A stretch of DNA of 35,154 nt, from contig CALISO010000035.1 in assembly GCA_938041445.1 (NCBI GenBank), forward strand, positions 1 to 35,154, given 5' to 3'. Shown here piece by piece: positions 34,642 through 35,154 of the stretch. The translations under genes were made by a program, and so were the position numbers. Origin of the DNA: an uncultured Saprospiraceae bacterium. GTDB lineage: Bacteria > Bacteroidota > Bacteroidia > Chitinophagales > Saprospiraceae. The notes under the pieces were generated by a model. The model saw only the letters and a list, made by a program, of their open reading frames with translations, was not told the DNA's origin and ran no database searches. Position 1 is the first letter of the stretch; the number at the start of each line of letters is the position of its first letter.

Positions 34642-35154
34642 TTATGCGTCCTGAGGGATACTGCTTGTTTTTTGTAAGGTAAACCCAAATGTACTGCCGA
34701 TGTCTGGCGTACTTCTTACTGTTACTGATTGATTGTGAGCTTCAAGAATATGCTTGACGATTGCAAGTCCTAGACCACTTCCACCAACTTCTCGATTACG
34801 ACTCTTATCCACTCTGAAGAATCTATCAAAGAGGTGTTTGTGATATTTCTCTTCAATTCCAATTCCGTCATCGGCAATCTCCACAAGAATCGAGTCATCC
34901 ATATCGTATAGTCCGATTTTTGTAGTTCCACCTTTTCTACCATATTTGATGGAGTTGATAAAGAGATTGGTCAATACTTGATTTATCGCATTGACATCAG
35001 CATACACATTTTGATCAAGGAGATCTTCAGTTTTGAATTTAAAAGTAATTTGTTCAGTCTCTGCTTGTAATGCTATTTCATCAATTGTGTCTTCAATCAG
35101 ATTTTTGATATTAAAGCTTCTAAAGTTTAGAGGTGGTCCGTCATTCTCAAGTGA
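34642..35154 (-). CDS. Sensor histidine kinase, C-terminal part (5' end outside window)
   Basis: The frame is open to the right edge, so only the last 170 residues are seen. They hold the end of the dimerisation region and the ATP-binding domain: SLENDGPPLNFRSF, the N-box NLFINSIKYG, the G1 box DDGIGI, the F-box LFDRFFRVDKSR and the G2 box GGSGLGLAIVKHIL. The sequence is of the PhoR/WalK-like class that works with OmpR-type response regulators. The GTG at 35005-35007 is internal and not a true start. It lies tail to tail with trmD. Confidence 0.9.
   Translation of the reverse strand, partial: SLENDGPPLNFRSFNIKNLIEDTIDEIALQAETEQITFKFKTEDLLDQNVYADVNAINQVLTNLFINSIKYGRKGGTTKIGLYDMDDSILVEIADDGIGIEEKYHKHLFDRFFRVDKSRNREVGGSGLGLAIVKHILEAHNQSVTVRSTPDIGSTFGFTLQKTSSIPQDA

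Overview
The window reads as chromosomal DNA from a member of the Bacteroidota. A marine Saprospiria-like lineage is my guess; the phylum is much better supported than the class. The evidence is: type IX secretion (T9SS) C-terminal sorting domains at 1..918 and in a broken gene near 31446..31615; a TonB-dependent receptor with a carboxypeptidase-regulatory-like domain; A/T-rich gene starts with little Shine-Dalgarno signal; and several exact or near copies of the Bacteroidota -7 promoter element TAnnTTTG (upstream of pyrG, ychF, a thioredoxin-like gene, a Cys-rich secreted protein and an M20 peptidase). I saw no rRNA, tRNA, CRISPR array, insertion sequence or prophage.

Layout. 1..918 is the 3' end of a repetitive T9SS-secreted protein, closed by two strong hairpins. 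1168..4788 holds a PAS histidine kinase facing away from an AraC regulator, a two-repeat cupredoxin-like secreted protein and an AhpD-like protein. 4874..10396 (minus strand) is a close-packed run: VWA membrane protein, EamA transporter, dnaG, NTF2-like protein. 10523..12624 (plus) is a three-gene operon: exported GATase-like protein, YkoF/MTH1187-type thiamine-binding protein, NadR-like P-loop kinase. 12736..17064 holds a large uncharacterised ATPase with a C-terminal winged-helix-like segment, a minimal MscS-like membrane protein one base downstream, and a cation:proton antiporter. 17148..19197 is ychF and a membrane-anchored DNA/RNA endonuclease. 19198..19584 is non-coding and holds two related hairpins and a possible small RNA. 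19585..25477 (minus) holds plsC, a thioredoxin-like protein, an alpha/beta hydrolase overlapping ribD, and a TrmH-family methyltransferase behind pyrG. 25614..30793 (plus) is a small Cys-rich secreted protein, a TonB receptor with an N-terminal HMA-like metal domain, and a prolyl oligopeptidase lipoprotein. 30829..31615 is a frameshifted remnant of a beta-helix T9SS protein. 31848..34635 is an M20 dipeptidase, an FKBP isomerase and trmD. A partial histidine kinase enters from the right edge on the minus strand.

How the genes fit together. Most of the window is core metabolism and information processing (dnaG, pyrG, ribD, trmD, ychF, plsC). The accessory signals are: the ATPase/MscS-like pair, the best candidate for an undescribed system, perhaps an ATP-dependent membrane-stress or ion-homeostasis module next to an antiporter; a likely copper or other heavy-metal uptake unit at 25614..28640; the AraC/cupredoxin-like/AhpD cassette, whose cupredoxin-like domains appear to have lost their copper ligands; and the non-coding 19.2-19.6 kb region. 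All functional statements come from reading the sequence and knowledge of the families; no database search was run.
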